Positions 1 to 7,745 of a stretch of DNA of 26,165 nucleotides are shown piece by piece. The notes beneath the pieces are model-generated. The model was not told the origin of the DNA. It did no database searches and saw nothing but the letters and a program-made list of their open reading frames with translations. This DNA comes from Chryseobacterium gleum. GTDB lineage: Bacteria; Bacteroidota; Bacteroidia; Flavobacteriales_D; Crocinitomicaceae. Positions within the stretch are counted from its first letter, which is position 1. Every line of letters starts with the position of its first letter. The translations under genes and the position numbers were made by a program. The DNA lies in contig CAMCQW010000002.1 in the NCBI GenBank assembly GCA_945877045.1, positions 1 to 26,165 on the forward strand, written 5' to 3'.

Positions 1-1
1 C

Positions 2-1597
2 TTCTTTTTCAAAGGCAACCTAATAGCCCAAAATAAAAACAAATTAATTGTTGGAATAGTAATCGATCAAATGTGCTATGATTACCTGTATCGCTACCAG
101 CCACATTTTAAAAAAACTGGTTTTAATACCTTTATAAAAAAAGGGATTAATTGTCGCAATGTAAATTACAATTATGTCCCTACATTCACAGGGCCAGGAC
201 ACGCATCGATTTATACTGGAACAAGCCCAAATAATCATGGGATTATTGGTAACGCTTGGTTTGATCGTACATCCGGAAAGGCTATCAATTGTGTGGAAGA
301 CTTAAGCGTTAATGGAATAGGGACAAACTTGGCGGCAAGCCAAGCATCACCAAAAAACCTTCTTACCTATACCATCACCGACCAACTCAAACTTAGCTAT
401 CCAACAGCCAAAGTAATTTCAATCTCAATAAAAAATCGTAGTGCCATTCTTCCGGGTGGCCATTTAAGCGATGGGAGCTATTGGTTTGATATGGCGAATG
501 GAACATTCACCACCAGCACGTATTTCAAAAATAAATTACCGGATTGGCTGATCGAATTTAATGCAACAAAAAATGCCGAAACCTACCTAAAAGACTGGGA
601 TCTCTTATATCCTTTAGAAAACTATATAGCAAGAAATAATGACGATAACAACTACGAAGGGCTTCTTAACGGGAAGACCAGTCCAACATTTCCATATAAC
701 CTTTCTACTTTGCCATCAAGTGATTTTTCTAATTTCATACTTTCACCATTTGCCAACACTTTACTAACTGATTTAGCGATAACAGCTATAGAGAATGAAA
801 AACTAGGCGATGATTCACAGACAGATATGCTTTGCATTAGCTATTCAACCCCTGATATCGCTGGACATGTTTTTGGTCCTTATTCGCTAGAAATGGAGGA
901 TATGTATGCGCGACTAGACCTTGAAATAGCAAAGCTTATTCAAGAATTAAACAAAAGATTTGGCAAAGACAACTACACTTTTTTTCTAACGGCAGACCAT
1001 GCGGTTGTCCCAATACCACAAATGCTTGTTGATTTAAGACTCCCTGGTGGCTATGTAAATATGGTCACAAAGAAGCAAGAACTGAAAAATTTATTAAACG
1101 CCAAGTTTGGGCAGCCACTTACACTAAATGAAATCAATCAGAACATATACCTAAATCGGAAAGAAATTGATTCGTTGAAATTAGATTTCAATGCGATTTG
1201 TGAATTCATCACACAAGAAATAAGAGAGTGGCCAGAAGTTAAAGCGGTATACACAGCTCAAGGGTTTTTAGATAATCTAGGAGACCAAGATAAATGGAGA
1301 GAAATGGTGCGATTAGGGTTTGATTCGAAAAGAAGTGGTGACGTTCTGTTTATTTTACAACCCGGGTTTTTACCGATCCATGAAGAATCAGAACGAAAAG
1401 GAACCTCGCACGGCTCCGCTTTCAATTACGACACACATGTTCCGCTCATGTGGTTTGGTGGAGGATTACGTCCAAAAGATGTCTTTCGACCATTAGAAAT
1501 TGTTGATATTTCAGCGACCTTAACGCACTTGCTTTTTTTACAACGTTCAGGTGCTATGACGGGTGACCCGATCATTGAAGTCTTAGACAATAAATAA
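2..1597 (+). CDS. PafA-like alkaline phosphatase, 5' end outside window
   Basis: Periplasmic phosphomonoesterase of the alkaline phosphatase superfamily, probably releasing phosphate from organic phosphate esters. The reading frame is open to the left edge, and the residues before the ATG at 71 (KLIVGIVIDQM) are the conserved first strand with a metal-binding Asp, so that ATG is internal and the signal peptide lies outside the window. Visible active-site features in order: the probable nucleophile Thr in TGPGHA (Thr codon 188-190), the Asn of HGIIGNAWFD, the Lys-x-Arg pair of IKNRS (431-439) that marks the PafA branch, the Asp and His of PDIAGHVFG, the Asp-His of TADHAV, and the last His of GTSHGSAF. 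About 531 residues are present, near full length for the family. It ends one base from the stop of the convergent purC, with no terminator between them. Family assignment is firm; the physiological substrate is inferred. Confidence 0.93.
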   Translation, partial: FFFKGNLIAQNKNKLIVGIVIDQMCYDYLYRYQPHFKKTGFNTFIKKGINCRNVNYNYVPTFTGPGHASIYTGTSPNNHGIIGNAWFDRTSGKAINCVEDLSVNGIGTNLAASQASPKNLLTYTITDQLKLSYPTAKVISISIKNRSAILPGGHLSDGSYWFDMANGTFTTSTYFKNKLPDWLIEFNATKNAETYLKDWDLLYPLENYIARNNDDNNYEGLLNGKTSPTFPYNLSTLPSSDFSNFILSPFANTLLTDLAITAIENEKLGDDSQTDMLCISYSTPDIAGHVFGPYSLEMEDMYARLDLEIAKLIQELNKRFGKDNYTFFLTADHAVVPIPQMLVDLRLPGGYVNMVTKKQELKNLLNAKFGQPLTLNEINQNIYLNRKEIDSLKLDFNAICEFITQEIREWPEVKAVYTAQGFLDNLGDQDKWREMVRLGFDSKRSGDVLFILQPGFLPIHEESERKGTSHGSAFNYDTHVPLMWFGGGLRPKDVFRPLEIVDISATLTHLLFLQRSGAMTGDPIIEVLDNK

Positions 1598-1598
1598 A

Positions 1599-2546
1599 TT
1601 ATCCTATTTCTTTCTGAAGATGCCTTTGGACGTTATTAAAAATGCGCTCTTGAATATTTTCAGTATCCGATTTAACAAAATCTTTTCCCGTTATTCTTTC
1701 ATACAACTCAATGTAGCGATGAGAAATAAGTTGTACAAACTCATCTGGCATGTCTGGTATTTCCTGTCCTTCAAGACCTTGAAATCCATTTTCAATTAGC
1801 CATTGTCGGACAAATTCTTTTGACAATTGCTTTTGTTCTTGCCCCAAGGCCTGTCGCTCTTCATAACCTTCCGCATAAAAATAACGCGATGAATCAGGGG
1901 TATGAATTTCATCAATTAAAACGACCTCCCCGTTCAATAAGCCAAACTCATATTTTGTATCGACCAATAGTAAGCCTTGCTTTAATGCCATTTCAGTTCC
2001 ACGTTGAAATAGTTTCCTAGTATACAATTCCATTTTTTCATATACTTCTTGACCAACATGGCCGTGCAATAAAATATCTTCACGAGAAATATCTTCATCG
2101 TGCCCCTCCTCTGCTTTTACGGCTGGAGTAATGATTGGCGAAGGCAATCGATCATTTTCAATCAATCCTTCAGGTAAATTCACCCCACACAATTGTCTTT
2201 TACCTGCCTTATATTCCCTAGCAGCATGACCCGCTAAATATCCTCGGATAACCATTTCAACACGAATTGGTTCGCAGCAATATCCAATTGAAACAGATGG
2301 ATCAGGCGTGGCAATTAACCAATTCGGAACAATGTCCTTAGTCGCATCTAAAAAATACGTCGCTACCTGATTGAGCACTTGACCCTTAAAAGGAATTCCT
2401 TTTGGTAAAATATGGTCAAATGCAGAAATTCTATCAGATGCCACCATCACCAAACGGTTCTCTGATAGCGTATAAACATCTCGAACTTTACCATGATAAA
2501 CACTTAATTGCCCGTCAAAATGATACTTAGTAGTGGAATTTCTCAT
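1599..2546 (-). CDS. purC: Phosphoribosylaminoimidazole-succinocarboxamide synthase
   Basis: SAICAR synthase, the ATP-dependent step of purine synthesis that joins aspartate to CAIR; a cytosolic enzyme. The 315-residue protein carries the family signatures in order: GKVRDVY at residues 19-25, SDRISAFD at 38-45, the CAIR/aspartate-binding stretch VIRGYLAGHAAREYK, VDTKYEFG and DEIHTPDSSRY. The length matches the roughly 300-residue form, not the short 240-residue form. It starts 11 bases after the stop of phoH and is almost certainly cotranscribed with it. Its stop faces the phosphatase stop in the pattern TAA-A-TTA, so transcripts of the two genes probably overlap at their 3' ends. All signature regions are intact. 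Confidence 0.97.
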   Translation of the reverse strand: MRNSTTKYHFDGQLSVYHGKVRDVYTLSENRLVMVASDRISAFDHILPKGIPFKGQVLNQVATYFLDATKDIVPNWLIATPDPSVSIGYCCEPIRVEMVIRGYLAGHAAREYKAGKRQLCGVNLPEGLIENDRLPSPIITPAVKAEEGHDEDISREDILLHGHVGQEVYEKMELYTRKLFQRGTEMALKQGLLLVDTKYEFGLLNGEVVLIDEIHTPDSSRYFYAEGYEERQALGQEQKQLSKEFVRQWLIENGFQGLEGQEIPDMPDEFVQLISHRYIELYERITGKDFVKSDTENIQERIFNNVQRHLQKEIG

Positions 2547-2557
2547 TCTTTTTTTAT

Positions 2558-3523
2558 TTATTCTAAAGTGGAATTTGCCTCCGATTTTTCGTAAGCTTCA
2601 ATTATTTTAGAAACTAATTTATGTCGTATTATATCGCTTTTTCCAAGCCTAATAATCCCTATTTCTTCAATATCTTCTAAAATCTCCAAGGCATAATTAA
2701 GTCCTGATTTTTGTCGATGAGGCAAATCAACTTGAGACATATCGCCCGTAATGACAAATTTCGCCGTCATTCCCATCCGAGTTAAGAACATTTTCATTTG
2801 CAAACTTGTCGTATTTTGAGCCTCATCAAGTATCACAAATGCTTTATCGAGCGTTCTTCCGCGCATAAATGCTAAAGGCGCAATTTCAATTATACCTGTT
2901 TCAAGCATGTTCGCTAATTTTTCCGGGGGTATCATGTCTCGTAATGCATCGTACAAAGGCATTAAGTAGGGGTCTAATTTTTCCTTCAAATCGCCCGGAA
3001 GAAAGCCCAAATTTTCTCCTGCTTCAACTGCCGGCCTTGTTAAAACAATGCGTTTTACTTCCTTCGCTTTTAGGGCGCGAACTGCCAAGGCGACAGCCGT
3101 ATACGTCTTTCCTGTACCTGCTGGCCCGACAGCAAAAACCATATCGTTTTTATTAACGGCTTCCACCAACTTTTTTTGATTAACCGTCCTTGCTCTTATT
3201 TTATTACCCCCATTGCCATGAACGATAATTTCATCGTCTTGATCACTTGAAAGTAAAATAGATCCATTTTCAAGCATTAAATTATCAATGTTGTTTTTGG
3301 ATAGCGAATTGTATTTGTTATAATGCGCTAAAATCAATTCGAATTTTCGTTCAAATTCATCCATCGTTTCGGAATCCCCTTCTATGGTGAGTAGGTTGCC
3401 TCTAGACAAAACAGACAATTTCGGAAAAAAGCTTTTTATATGCTTTAAATAATCGTTGTTGACCCCAAATAAATCGGCAGGATTTATTTCCTCAATTACA
3501 ATTTCTCTACTTTCTGACTTCAA
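2558..3523 (-). CDS. phoH: PhoH-like ATPase, TTG start
   Basis: PhoH-family cytosolic P-loop NTPase, a group linked to RNA metabolism and in some bacteria to phosphate starvation. The N-terminal about 70 residues look like the usual PhoH KH-type region (INPADLFGVNN, FPKLSVLSRGN). The PhoH ATPase core follows, with Walker A GPAGTGKT at 133-140 and Walker B VILDEAQN at 230-237. At 321 residues it is family length. The start is TTG at 3521-3523: an in-frame TAA lies directly upstream, and the first ATG inside (residue 54) would delete most of the KH-like region. A tiny out-of-frame ORF, ATG CAA ATT AAT TGA, overlaps this TTG by its stop codon. Followed by purC in the same transcript. Function beyond ATP hydrolysis and probable RNA binding is not shown by the sequence. 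Confidence 0.94.
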   Translation of the reverse strand: MKSESREIVIEEINPADLFGVNNDYLKHIKSFFPKLSVLSRGNLLTIEGDSETMDEFERKFELILAHYNKYNSLSKNNIDNLMLENGSILLSSDQDDEIIVHGNGGNKIRARTVNQKKLVEAVNKNDMVFAVGPAGTGKTYTAVALAVRALKAKEVKRIVLTRPAVEAGENLGFLPGDLKEKLDPYLMPLYDALRDMIPPEKLANMLETGIIEIAPLAFMRGRTLDKAFVILDEAQNTTSLQMKMFLTRMGMTAKFVITGDMSQVDLPHRQKSGLNYALEILEDIEEIGIIRLGKSDIIRHKLVSKIIEAYEKSEANSTLE

Positions 3524-3564
3524 TTAATTTGCATTATGGTTATAACTATCAGTAAGAAATACCT

Positions 3565-3572
3565 TACTTTTG
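3565..3572 (+). promoter_or_regulatory. Probable -7 element for the SAM hydrolase gene
   Basis: TACTTTTG fits the Bacteroidota -7 consensus TAnnTTTG and lies 41 bases before the ATG at 3614, inside the divergent gap with phoH. I found no TTG at 17-23 bases upstream, so only half of the promoter is visible. Confidence 0.45.
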
Positions 3573-3613
3573 GTAAAATTAGAAATTAAAGCAATACTTC
3601 ACCATAAATCATC

Positions 3614-4495
3614 ATGCAAATCATCACCCTTACCACTGATGCCGGACTTAAAGATTATTATGTTGCTTCGTTAAAGGCGACCTTATACAGCCAACTTCCA
3701 GCCGTAGTATTGATTGATATTTCCCATGAAATCCGCCCTTTCGATAGCTCAGAAGCCGCTTTTCAATTAAGAAGTTGCTACAAAGATTTCCCAAAAGGAA
3801 CGATTCATATTATCGGGGTTGATAGTGAGCCTAATCTAGTAAACACAAATAAAGAAGTCTCAGATAATGACTTTAATCCGAGCTACCCCTCTATTTTGTT
3901 TTATGATGAGCAGTACTTTATTGCAACGGACAATGGTTTTTTTGGGGCTTTATTGGGAGAGAATAAAGCAAGTGCCTTCTATCGCTTTAAAGAAATTGAC
4001 TCCCAACCTGCAATGCTAAAATTTCCCACGAAAAATTGTTTGATTCCACTTGCGGTAAAAATAATTCAGGGAGAGAACTTATCCTCTTTTTGCGAAATCG
4101 CAGAAGAATATAAAATGGCCTTATTACTAAACCCAATCCTTGAAGCAATTTCAATTCAAGGACATGTTATCCATATCGATTCATACGGGAACTTAATTTC
4201 AAATATTTCCAAGAAGGATTTTGATCGTTTTGGAGAAAATGTCCCCTTTACGATTTATTACCACAATAAAACCTACCACTTAGATAAAATTTCACCCACC
4301 TATAACAGCGTTGTTTTAGGGGACAAAGTAGCTATTTTTAACAATGCCGGCCTATTAGAAATTGCTATTAATCAAGGTGCCAATCGCACGTATGGTGGAG
4401 CAGATAAATTATTTGGCGTTCGGAAAGGCGATATAATTCGAGTCATTTTTGAGCCAGCTGGATCACATAAAACCATCAACACCTTGCAATTTTGA
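3614..4495 (+). CDS. S-adenosylmethionine hydrolase family (DUF62) protein
   Basis: Member of the SAM hydroxide adenosyltransferase (DUF62) family, which splits S-adenosylmethionine with water to adenosine and methionine. The N-terminal domain opens with LTTDAGLKDYYVASLKA, matching the usual TTDFG..D.YV..mKG, then IDISHEIRPFDSSEAAFQL and FPKGTIHIIGVDSEP. DNGFF and, in the C-terminal barrel, HVIHIDSYGNLISNIS match conserved stretches of the family. The length of 293 residues is normal. Two positions deviate: Ala replaces the usual Phe of TTDFG, and GVDSEP replaces the common VVDPGVG, so the adenosine pocket may be altered. The stop overlaps the TTG start of the next gene (TTGA), suggesting translational coupling. 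The family is clear; the activity is inferred. Confidence 0.88.
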   Translation: MQIITLTTDAGLKDYYVASLKATLYSQLPAVVLIDISHEIRPFDSSEAAFQLRSCYKDFPKGTIHIIGVDSEPNLVNTNKEVSDNDFNPSYPSILFYDEQYFIATDNGFFGALLGENKASAFYRFKEIDSQPAMLKFPTKNCLIPLAVKIIQGENLSSFCEIAEEYKMALLLNPILEAISIQGHVIHIDSYGNLISNISKKDFDRFGENVPFTIYYHNKTYHLDKISPTYNSVVLGDKVAIFNNAGLLEIAINQGANRTYGGADKLFGVRKGDIIRVIFEPAGSHKTINTLQF

Positions 4496-4803
4496 TCACT
4501 AGAATCGTCAAATTACAATTCCAAGCCGAAAAAGTAGCTGATTTTCTTCTGATTTTTAATGAAACGAAATTGATGGTTTCTAATTTTGAGGGTTGTTTGG
4601 GGATGCAACTTTTACAAGATGTAAAAGATTCTAGCGTATTTTTCACTTACAGCCAATGGCAAAACGAGGATGCATTATTAAATTACCGGCAATCAGACCT
4701 GTTTAAAGCACTATGGAAATCGATAAAACCAAACTTTGAAATGCCCGCAGAAGCTTGTAGCACAGCCGTTTATTTTGATGGGTTTGTAGAAAAAGAGAAA
4801 TAA
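4492..4803 (+). CDS. Antibiotic biosynthesis monooxygenase-like (ABM) protein, TTG start
   Basis: A 103-residue protein with the dimeric alpha/beta-barrel pattern of ABM-domain proteins: beta strand VKLQF, a helix (ADFLLIFNETKLMVS), FEGCLGMQLLQD, then FFTYSQWQNEDALLNYRQSDLF. Family members range from small quinol or heme monooxygenases to proteins of unknown role, and no substrate can be assigned here. The start is TTG at 4492, overlapping the TGA of the SAM hydrolase gene by four bases; no ATG lies near the expected N-terminus, and the protein from TTG begins MITRIVKLQF as family members usually do. Probably cotranslated with its upstream neighbour. No terminator is visible before the cold-shock promoter. 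Confidence 0.8.
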   Translation: MITRIVKLQFQAEKVADFLLIFNETKLMVSNFEGCLGMQLLQDVKDSSVFFTYSQWQNEDALLNYRQSDLFKALWKSIKPNFEMPAEACSTAVYFDGFVEKEK

Positions 4804-4815
4804 AAAGACTTATTA

Positions 4816-4847
4816 TTTGATATTTAAAAATAATATAACTAATTTTA
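4816..4847 (+). promoter_or_regulatory. Promoter of the cold-shock gene
   Basis: TTTG at 4816-4819, a 20-base spacer, then TAATTTTA at 4840-4847, one base from the TAnnTTTG consensus. The -7 element ends 25 bases before the ATG at 4873, leaving a short untranslated leader. Confidence 0.6.
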
Positions 4848-4872
4848 CATAAATAATTAATTTAGAATTAGA

Positions 4873-5064
4873 ATGAGTAAAGGAACAGTAAAATTCTTCA
4901 ATGAGACTAAAGGTTTTGGTTTCATAGTAGACGATGACACGAGCAAAGAGTATTTTGTTCATGTAACAGGATTAATTGACAAGGTTAAAGAAAATGACCA
5001 AGTTGAATTCGAACTTGAAGAAGGTCGAAGAGGTTTGAATGCAATTAATGTGAAAAAAGCATAA
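4873..5064 (+). CDS. Cold-shock domain protein
   Basis: A 63-residue single cold-shock domain (OB fold) that binds single-stranded RNA or DNA and melts structured mRNA. The family signatures are plain: MSKGTVKFFN at the start, RNP1 KGFGFI at residues 14-19 and RNP2 YFVHVT near residues 27-32. The protein is slightly shorter than the 66-70 residues of CspA but complete. It is monocistronic, with its own promoter at 4816-4847 and a strong hairpin terminator at 5090-5112. The short leader leaves no room for the long structured 5' UTR of E. coli cspA, so thermoregulation of that type is unlikely. Whether it responds to cold cannot be told. Confidence 0.97.
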   Translation: MSKGTVKFFNETKGFGFIVDDDTSKEYFVHVTGLIDKVKENDQVEFELEEGRRGLNAINVKKA

Positions 5065-5089
5065 TCATATTCATCACCTTTAAAAAATT

Positions 5090-5112
5090 AAGTCCCTTTT
5101 GGGACTTTTTTT
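5090..5112 (+). terminator. Intrinsic terminator after the cold-shock gene
   Basis: Perfect 7-bp stem AAGTCCC/GGGACTT with a TTTT loop (5090-5107), running into seven T (5106-5112). It lies 25 bases after the cold-shock stop and separates that gene from gldF. Confidence 0.92.
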
Positions 5113-5151
5113 ATTTATACCCATTTACAAAACACTTTTTACACAAAATAA

Positions 5152-5184
5152 TTGTCCATTATTAGAATGAAAATTCTACTTTTG
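5152..5184 (+). promoter_or_regulatory. Promoter of the gldF-gldG operon
   Basis: TTG at 5152-5154, a 22-base spacer, then TACTTTTG at 5177-5184, an exact TAnnTTTG match ending 17 bases before the gldF ATG. The spacer is at the long end of the usual range. Confidence 0.6.
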
Positions 5185-5201
5185 AAGAGCTAAATATTTT
5201 T

Positions 5202-5933
5202 ATGTTATCACTATATTTAAAAGAAGTTAGAAGTTTTTTAAGCTCAATAATCGGATATGTATTCATATTGATTTATTTAATCGCGTCTGGCTTGTTTCAT
5301 TGGATATTATCTTATAATACAAACTTGCTAGAGGGAGCTGAAGCAGATCTTATTCCATTTTTTAATTTATCACCATTAATTCTCTTAGTTTTAATACCCG
5401 CGATTACCATGCGCTCAATTGCGGAAGAAAGAAGAACGGGAACAATTGAGTTATTATTCACAAAGCCGATTTCAGATTTGGGTATCATCTTAGCAAAATA
5501 TTTTGCTGGAATTACCCTCATGTTGATTGCAATCATACCGACAGTAATTTATTACTTCTCGATGTATTATCTTGGTGATCCAGTGGGCATCATTGATTTA
5601 GGCGCAACCCTAACCTCCTATTTAGGATTGATTTTATTAGGTGCCGTTTTTGTTTCAATTGGCATTTTTGCTTCATCGCTGACAAGCAGTCAAATTGTAT
5701 CGTTCATTTTAGCGATGTTTATTTGTTGGTTTATTTATGATGGATTAGAGCTATTAGGTGCCTTTGCTCAAGTGGGAGAATTAGACACTGTAATTCGTTA
5801 TCTTGGCATATCATATCATTACAACGCGATTAAGAAAGGAGTGATAGATACGAGCGATCTTATTTATTTCCTTTCGCTTATCTTCTTGTTCTTGTATGCA
5901 ACCTTAACAAGCGTTAAATCTTTAAAACGTTAA
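5202..5933 (+). CDS. gldF: GldF-type ABC transporter permease
   Basis: Inner-membrane permease of the GldF/ABC-2 type. In gliding flavobacteria GldF works with GldG and the ATPase GldA and is needed for gliding; non-gliding Bacteroidota also keep it. The 243 residues begin MLSLYLKEVRSFL and show about six hydrophobic segments, roughly at residues 17-36, 50-68, 100-120, 138-160, 165-188 and 215-237. The cytoplasmic stretch MRSIAEERRTGTIELL after the second segment is the typical ABC-2 coupling motif. gldG starts three bases after its stop. No ATPase gene lies beside it, so the partner must be encoded elsewhere. Confidence 0.9.
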   Translation: MLSLYLKEVRSFLSSIIGYVFILIYLIASGLFHWILSYNTNLLEGAEADLIPFFNLSPLILLVLIPAITMRSIAEERRTGTIELLFTKPISDLGIILAKYFAGITLMLIAIIPTVIYYFSMYYLGDPVGIIDLGATLTSYLGLILLGAVFVSIGIFASSLTSSQIVSFILAMFICWFIYDGLELLGAFAQVGELDTVIRYLGISYHYNAIKKGVIDTSDLIYFLSLIFLFLYATLTSVKSLKR

Positions 5934-5936
5934 GAA

Positions 5937-7745
5937 ATGGGCGAGAAAAAGTTTTCTTCTAAAGGTTTATTTAATTGGGGCTTTCTAATTATTGCCACAG
6001 CAGCAATCGTACTCGTAAACATAATTGCTTCATTGGTCTATGTTCAATTTGACATGACCGATGATCAGCGCTATACACTCTCTAGTGGGACGAAAACATT
6101 TCTCTCGGACAAAGAAAGATTTAAGAACCGAATTTCAATAAAAATATATTTAGAAGGAAATTTGCCAGCGGAAATAAAACTATTTAGGAATGCAATTGAG
6201 GATAAATTAAGGGCATTTAAAAAAATAAGCAATGACCGAATTGAGTACCTTTTCATAAATCCAAACAATGGCTCAGAAACAGAACAAAATGAGTTGTTCC
6301 AAAGCTTATATAAACAAGGAAATGGCATACAACCTTTAGACCTTGCCTACCTGAAAAATGCCGAACAAACCCAAATAATGCTGTGGCCGGGTGCGGAAAT
6401 ATCTTACTCGGTAAACGGAATAATCAAAGAAAGCAATATTCAGTTCCTGCCTGGCACCAAGCCTGGTAATCCAATGAGCCTAAATGATATAACTGAACAA
6501 CTAGAAAATGCCATTAATAATCTTGAGTATAATTTACTTTCAGCAATCAGAAATATTACCCAAGTTGAAAAACCACGAATAGCCTTTCTTCAAGGTCATG
6601 GGGAACTAAATTACAATCAAACAATCCGCGCAAGATCTCAAATAGCTCCGTATTATTCCTTAACAGAAATAAAACTGAACGATTCATTGGCTTCACTGAA
6701 CGATGTTGATGGATTGATCATTGCCGATCCTCAATTTCCTTTTACAAACAAGGACTTATACATCATCGACCAATTTGTAATGCGCGGAGGCAAATTAATG
6801 TGTTTTATGAATACATTGCATTTAGAAGAAGACACCTTAATTACAAGGGGATTAACACATACAATAAGGAAGAATCTAAAGCTTGAAAACATGCTTTTTG
6901 ATTATGGATTAAAAATAAACGAAAACTACGTAATTGATGTAGCATGCGCGCCAAAAATTGTACCCTATGCAGAACAAACTATGATTCCTTGGTTTTTTCA
7001 CGTACTCGCTACACCAAGTCCACATCCAATCACAAGAAATATTGATCCAATTTCACTAAACTACGTTAATGAGATTCAGTTCGTTCCTTCCAAAACGACT
7101 AAAATAACATCTTTGTTAACTTCATCGCCTAATTCAAACAAAACAGGACTTGCTCCAATGGTAAGTTTAGAAATGCCCCTTTCCTACGGTAAAAACCCGA
7201 AGCTTATCGAAAATCCAATGCAAGAAATAAATAAGCTTTGTTTAGCAGGAATGGCAGAAGGAAAATTTTCATCTCATTTTCAAAACAGGATTTCACAAGA
7301 CTTTAGCGATAATAAAAATTCAAAATACTTAAAAAACAGTACAAAGGAAGGCAAAGTACTTCTGGTTGGAAATGGGACTTTTATTGCGAATAGCTATGAC
7401 TCATTAATGAATGAAAAGACCGGGGAATTCATGTATAGACCTAAGGCATTTAATGAATTAAAATTCAATCAAATTCTCGCTAACAAAAAAATAGCCATGT
7501 ACTATGGCAATCAAGATTTCTTTGAAAACTTGGTGGATTATATGATGGGGGAAAATTCAATATTAGACATCAGAAGCAGGCAAATCGATATAAAAAACAT
7601 TGACAAAGAGAAGTTAAAAACAATGGCCGGCACGCTAAAAATCATCAATTTCACCCTGCCGATTCTTTTAGTGCTAATTTTTGCGCTAATTTGGAATTTT
7701 AATCGGGCAACTAAATATAGATCACAGCAAAACCAACCTAAATGA
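5937..7745 (+). CDS. gldG: GldG-type ABC transporter auxiliary subunit
   Basis: Large membrane-anchored partner of GldF, with an extracytoplasmic body held by one helix at each end. The N-terminal helix spans about residues 12-35 (WGFLIIATAAIVLVNIIA), then a GldG-type region (DMTDDQRYTLSSGTK, residues involved in the family fold), then an ABC_transp_aux-like domain with IAFLQGHGELN and the DG-LIIADPQ turn. The C-terminal helix is about 569-590 (LPILLVLIFALIWNFNR). The 602 residues are somewhat longer than the roughly 560 typical of the family. Its stop overlaps the next start as ATGA (7742-7745). The transported substrate is unknown for the whole family. Confidence 0.9.
   Translation: MGEKKFSSKGLFNWGFLIIATAAIVLVNIIASLVYVQFDMTDDQRYTLSSGTKTFLSDKERFKNRISIKIYLEGNLPAEIKLFRNAIEDKLRAFKKISNDRIEYLFINPNNGSETEQNELFQSLYKQGNGIQPLDLAYLKNAEQTQIMLWPGAEISYSVNGIIKESNIQFLPGTKPGNPMSLNDITEQLENAINNLEYNLLSAIRNITQVEKPRIAFLQGHGELNYNQTIRARSQIAPYYSLTEIKLNDSLASLNDVDGLIIADPQFPFTNKDLYIIDQFVMRGGKLMCFMNTLHLEEDTLITRGLTHTIRKNLKLENMLFDYGLKINENYVIDVACAPKIVPYAEQTMIPWFFHVLATPSPHPITRNIDPISLNYVNEIQFVPSKTTKITSLLTSSPNSNKTGLAPMVSLEMPLSYGKNPKLIENPMQEINKLCLAGMAEGKFSSHFQNRISQDFSDNKNSKYLKNSTKEGKVLLVGNGTFIANSYDSLMNEKTGEFMYRPKAFNELKFNQILANKKIAMYYGNQDFFENLVDYMMGENSILDIRSRQIDIKNIDKEKLKTMAGTLKIINFTLPILLVLIFALIWNFNRATKYRSQQNQPK

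Noticed and set aside
71..73. ATG as the start of the phosphatase gene
   Set aside because: The frame is open to the left edge and the residues before this ATG match the conserved first strand with its metal-binding Asp.
2869..3156. Plus-strand open frame of 95 codons inside phoH
   Set aside because: It is antisense to conserved phoH coding sequence and has no recognisable domain or promoter.
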